Source: Halococcus sediminicola (lineage in GTDB: Archaea > Halobacteriota > Halobacteria > Halobacteriales > Halococcaceae). From it: a stretch of 64,000 nt of DNA. The stretch covers positions 1 to 64,000 of the forward strand of contig NZ_BBMP01000009.1 in NCBI RefSeq assembly GCF_000755245.1, in the 5' to 3' direction. A program made the translations under genes and the position numbers. Shown piece by piece: positions 63,162 to 64,000 of this stretch; position 1 is the stretch's first letter; the number at the start of each line of letters is the position of its first letter. A model generated the notes under the pieces. That model saw nothing but the letters and a program-made list of their open reading frames with translations, ran no database searches and was not told the origin of the DNA.

Positions 63162-63356
63162 AGTTGTTATTGGGCATCATCTCATCTGAGATGCCGTTAT
63201 GATATCTCCCTTCCACATAAACAAAAGAAAATGCCAACATGTATTGAGAATGAGAAATAAAAGCATAATTATAACAAACCAGTAAATTCTGATATCATTT
63301 TATATCCTCAATACACGACGCTTTATTTACTCCTATATTCAGCAGAGAGGGAGGAT
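63162..63356. promoter_or_regulatory. Divergent promoter of the transfer operon and its regulator
   Basis: A 195-base AT-rich gap. TATA-like elements lie at about 63327-63334 (CTTTATTTAC, for the rightward gene) and around 63215-63280 for the leftward operon. A strong Shine-Dalgarno GGGAGG (63349-63354) precedes ATG 63357, unlike the leaderless genes elsewhere in the window. Confidence 0.6.
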
Positions 63357-63815
63357 ATGGGAGATACCAATACCCTAGCTGAACCGGATGTCACACCACT
63401 GGCCGAGCAAAAAGAAATCAGCGAGATATTTCGTGAACCCTCTCCCGCTCAAGAGGCGCTTCTTTCAGTGTTCAACCTGCAAGAGTCACACGTCCGCGCG
63501 TATATCGCAGTGGTCGAACATCCTGATAGCAGGGTTGATGATGTAGCCGAAGTGGTTGATCGGCACCGTCGCTATGTTGCGAAATCACTGCGAGCATTGT
63601 TCGATGCTGGCCTCGTTGATCGTGAGAAAATGACATTTGAAACGGGCGGTGTCGGACACGTCTATTGGCCGGTCGCGCCCGAACAGGTGAAATCACACTT
63701 CCAGAACGAACTCCGAGAATGGCTGATCGACGCACAGGCTGACATCAGTAAGATCGACCGGCGTATCGAGACCGACAGTGACGTGCTGTGTTGTGGTTCT
63801 GAGAGTGGGGATTGA
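63357..63815 (+). CDS. TrmB-like winged-helix regulator
   Basis: A 152-residue protein. The winged helix spans about 40-110 (VDDVAEVVDRHRRYVAKSLR, GLVDREKMTFETGGVGHVYW), followed by a helix (NELREWLIDAQADISKIDR) and a Cys pair near the end (DVLCCGSES). Similar in build to the protein at 30964-31368. Placed divergently from the transfer operon, it probably controls it. Confidence 0.85.
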   Translation: MGDTNTLAEPDVTPLAEQKEISEIFREPSPAQEALLSVFNLQESHVRAYIAVVEHPDSRVDDVAEVVDRHRRYVAKSLRALFDAGLVDREKMTFETGGVGHVYWPVAPEQVKSHFQNELREWLIDAQADISKIDRRIETDSDVLCCGSESGD

Positions 63816-63817
63816 GC

Positions 63818-64000
63818 ATGAACAGACAAGGCCATACTGGGATGGCTCTTCTCGCATTCGCACCGCTGGCGTACCTGCTCGCGAGCGACGGTAAACTCTT
63901 GCTCGCGGGAGTGTGCTGGCTCGGGATTCAAGCGGTCGAACCGCTACCCGACCGCGATTTCAAGATCCCCGGTCTGAATCATCGAGGGGTAAGCCATTCG
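63818..64000 (+). CDS. YdjM/DUF457-like membrane hydrolase, partial
   Basis: 61 residues up to the window end: MNRQGHTGMALLAFAPLAYL..., then AVEPLPDRDFKIPGLNHRGV. The early GHTGMAL, PLPDRD and NHRGVSHS are the metal-binding motifs of LexA-regulated YdjM-type membrane-associated hydrolases. The start is 2 bases after the regulator stop, so the two genes are co-transcribed. It continues beyond the window. Confidence 0.8.
   Translation, partial: MNRQGHTGMALLAFAPLAYLLASDGKLLLAGVCWLGIQAVEPLPDRDFKIPGLNHRGVSHS

Overview
The window looks like accessory, probably plasmid, DNA of a haloarchaeon. Its proteins are rich in Asp and Glu, its promoters are TATA-type and lie about 25-30 bases upstream of start codons, and its genes belong to haloarchaeal families: Orc1/Cdc6, NucS, small zinc ribbons, DUF7260, DUF4013, DUF2270, HTH-10 and TrmB-like regulators, and IS200/IS605-type TnpB. 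The first 165 bases are not genomic. They read as Illumina flow-cell and Nextera adapter sequence, so this is a contig end.

Layout. 0.2-1.7 kb: a membrane protein, a zinc ribbon, a PadR regulator and a small histone-fold protein. 1.9-4.2 kb: a replication origin, with an Orc1/Cdc6 gene between seven copies of an iteron. 4.5-6.6 kb: an S9 peptidase. 7-10.6 kb: a TnpB element, nucS squeezed between two transposon ends, and decayed genes. 10.6-13.9 kb: small zinc-ribbon proteins and two conserved haloarchaeal genes. 14.2-15.6 kb: a second TnpB element.

15.5-30.6 kb is a sulfur island. A membrane-anchored diheme cytochrome c of the thiosulfate dehydrogenase (TsdA) type is encoded together with a complete archaeal system-I cytochrome c maturation set: CcmA, B, C, D, E and F, two CcdA-like proteins and a thioredoxin-like protein. 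A sulfur-relay set follows: DsrE-like protein, TusA, a rhodanese-persulfide dioxygenase fusion and a two-part YeeE/YedE transporter. The likely flow is import or oxidation of thiosulfate outside the membrane, relay of persulfide sulfur in the cytoplasm, and oxidation of persulfide. A TrmB-like regulator with a palindrome at its own promoter closes the region.

31.5-33.5 kb: a broken IS4-type element; its intact relative is at 41.1-43.3 kb. 33.5-38.1 kb: metalloid resistance, with a small CC-motif protein, ArsR-type regulator, ArsP-like permease, a second ArsR, Acr3, ArsC and a small membrane gene broken by an amber codon. 38-41 kb: an MFS transporter, a regulator and a resolvase remnant. 44.1-47.1 kb: a partition locus (26-bp tandem repeats, ParA, small partner) with a third TnpB element inserted inside the operon. 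48-50.8 kb: decayed genes, a Bat-type regulator and a 1.4-kb apparently non-coding stretch. 51.2-63.2 kb: a leftward type IV secretion (conjugation-like) operon, with VirB2-, VirB6-, PrgI/VirB3- and VirB4-like proteins and a large coupling ATPase, flanked by regulators. Origin, partition and transfer genes together suggest a conjugative or mobilizable megaplasmid. No relaxase, tRNA, rRNA or CRISPR array was seen.
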